This document shows positions 63,909 through 64,000 of a stretch of DNA of 64,000 bases, piece after piece. Both the position numbers and the translations under genes were made by a program. The stretch is from positions 104,570 to 168,569 of the forward strand of contig PHCC01000009.1 of the NCBI GenBank assembly GCA_002842215.1, read 5' to 3'. Each line of letters opens with the position of its first letter. Position 1 is the stretch's first letter. The notes under the pieces are model-generated. The model was not told the DNA's origin, did no database searches, and saw nothing but the letters and a program-made list of their open reading frames with translations. The DNA is from Betaproteobacteria bacterium HGW-Betaproteobacteria-9 (GTDB lineage Bacteria; Pseudomonadota; Gammaproteobacteria; Burkholderiales; Burkholderiaceae_C).

Positions 63909-64000
63909 TCAGTCAACCTTCAGCCAGGATTTGAGTTCGCCAAGATTGGCATTGAGTGCCGCCACGAGGCTGGATTCGTACACCGAAGCCCGCGCGTTGC
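63909..64000 (-). CDS. C-terminal end of an unidentified protein (partial)
   Basis: Minus-strand frame ending TGA at 63909-63911, 1 nt before the adaptor start at 63907. The visible 29-30 residues end SSLVAALNANLGELKSWLKVD. It is too short to assign; in such operons a TolC-like channel would be expected, but this tail is not proof. Confidence 0.5.
   Translation of the reverse strand, partial: NARASVYESSLVAALNANLGELKSWLKVD

Noticed and set aside
1..64000. tRNA, rRNA, CRISPR array, integrase or IS element
   Set aside because: None recognised by eye; small RNAs or divergent tRNAs cannot be excluded without covariance-model searches.

Overview
The window is G+C-rich DNA with the gene content and gene order of a betaproteobacterium of the order Burkholderiales, most likely family Comamonadaceae (Hydrogenophaga/Variovorax-like). 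This rests on protein content, the kinase-phosphatase-rph-rdgB-hemW and yicC-gmk-rpoZ gene orders, Bug/TctC-type binding proteins, and a dispersed family of GC-rich palindromic intergenic repeats. It is an inference, because no rRNA is present. I saw no tRNA, rRNA, CRISPR array, transposase or prophage.

The most interesting region is about 2.0-12.9 kb. It reads as a selenium/sulfur-imidazole (selenoneine plus ergothioneine) locus. senB (selenosugar synthase-type glycosyltransferase) and selD/senC (selenophosphate synthetase) run leftwards. senA (EgtB-like selenoneine synthase) runs rightwards, and its start codon overlaps that of senB. egtD (hercynine synthase) follows after an HNH-endonuclease gene that looks inserted. 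Divergent from egtD is a four-gene PhnCDE-like ABC transporter of the type proposed to import selenate or another selenium oxyanion. Beyond it come an orphan SAM methyltransferase, a second EgtB-type sulfoxide synthase and a YHS-domain protein. Together these would import selenium, activate it as selenophosphate, attach it to a sugar and transfer it oxidatively onto hercynine, with a parallel sulfur branch through EgtB.

0-2 kb carries a truncated HAD dehalogenase, two small membrane proteins and a compact signal peptidase I immediately downstream of selD. 13.6-19 kb holds a lower-G+C patch with a SHOCT lipoprotein, then a patatin/ATP-grasp/aldose-dehydrogenase operon and an NnrU-family protein. 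19-32.5 kb is a hexuronate/aldarate catabolic region: DMT exporter, uronate dehydrogenase, a GarL-type aldolase broken by an internal deletion, tartronate semialdehyde reductase, glucarate dehydratase, a FadR-type regulator with candidate operators, a TRAP transporter, a lactonase, a TctC binding protein, galactarate dehydratase and a mutarotase.

32.5-64 kb is mainly housekeeping: NUDIX hydrolase, a large hybrid histidine kinase, hemW-rdgB-rph, PP2C phosphatase and Ser/Thr kinase, yicC-gmk-rpoZ, nadA-nadC, panB, panC, gpsA, secB, grxC, rhodanese, gpmA, ctpA, moeB-like, thermonuclease, YitT, DUF429, BLUF-folE and clsB-EEP. At the right edge is an unusual operon of an M50 protease/HlyD fusion with two further membrane-fusion adaptors.
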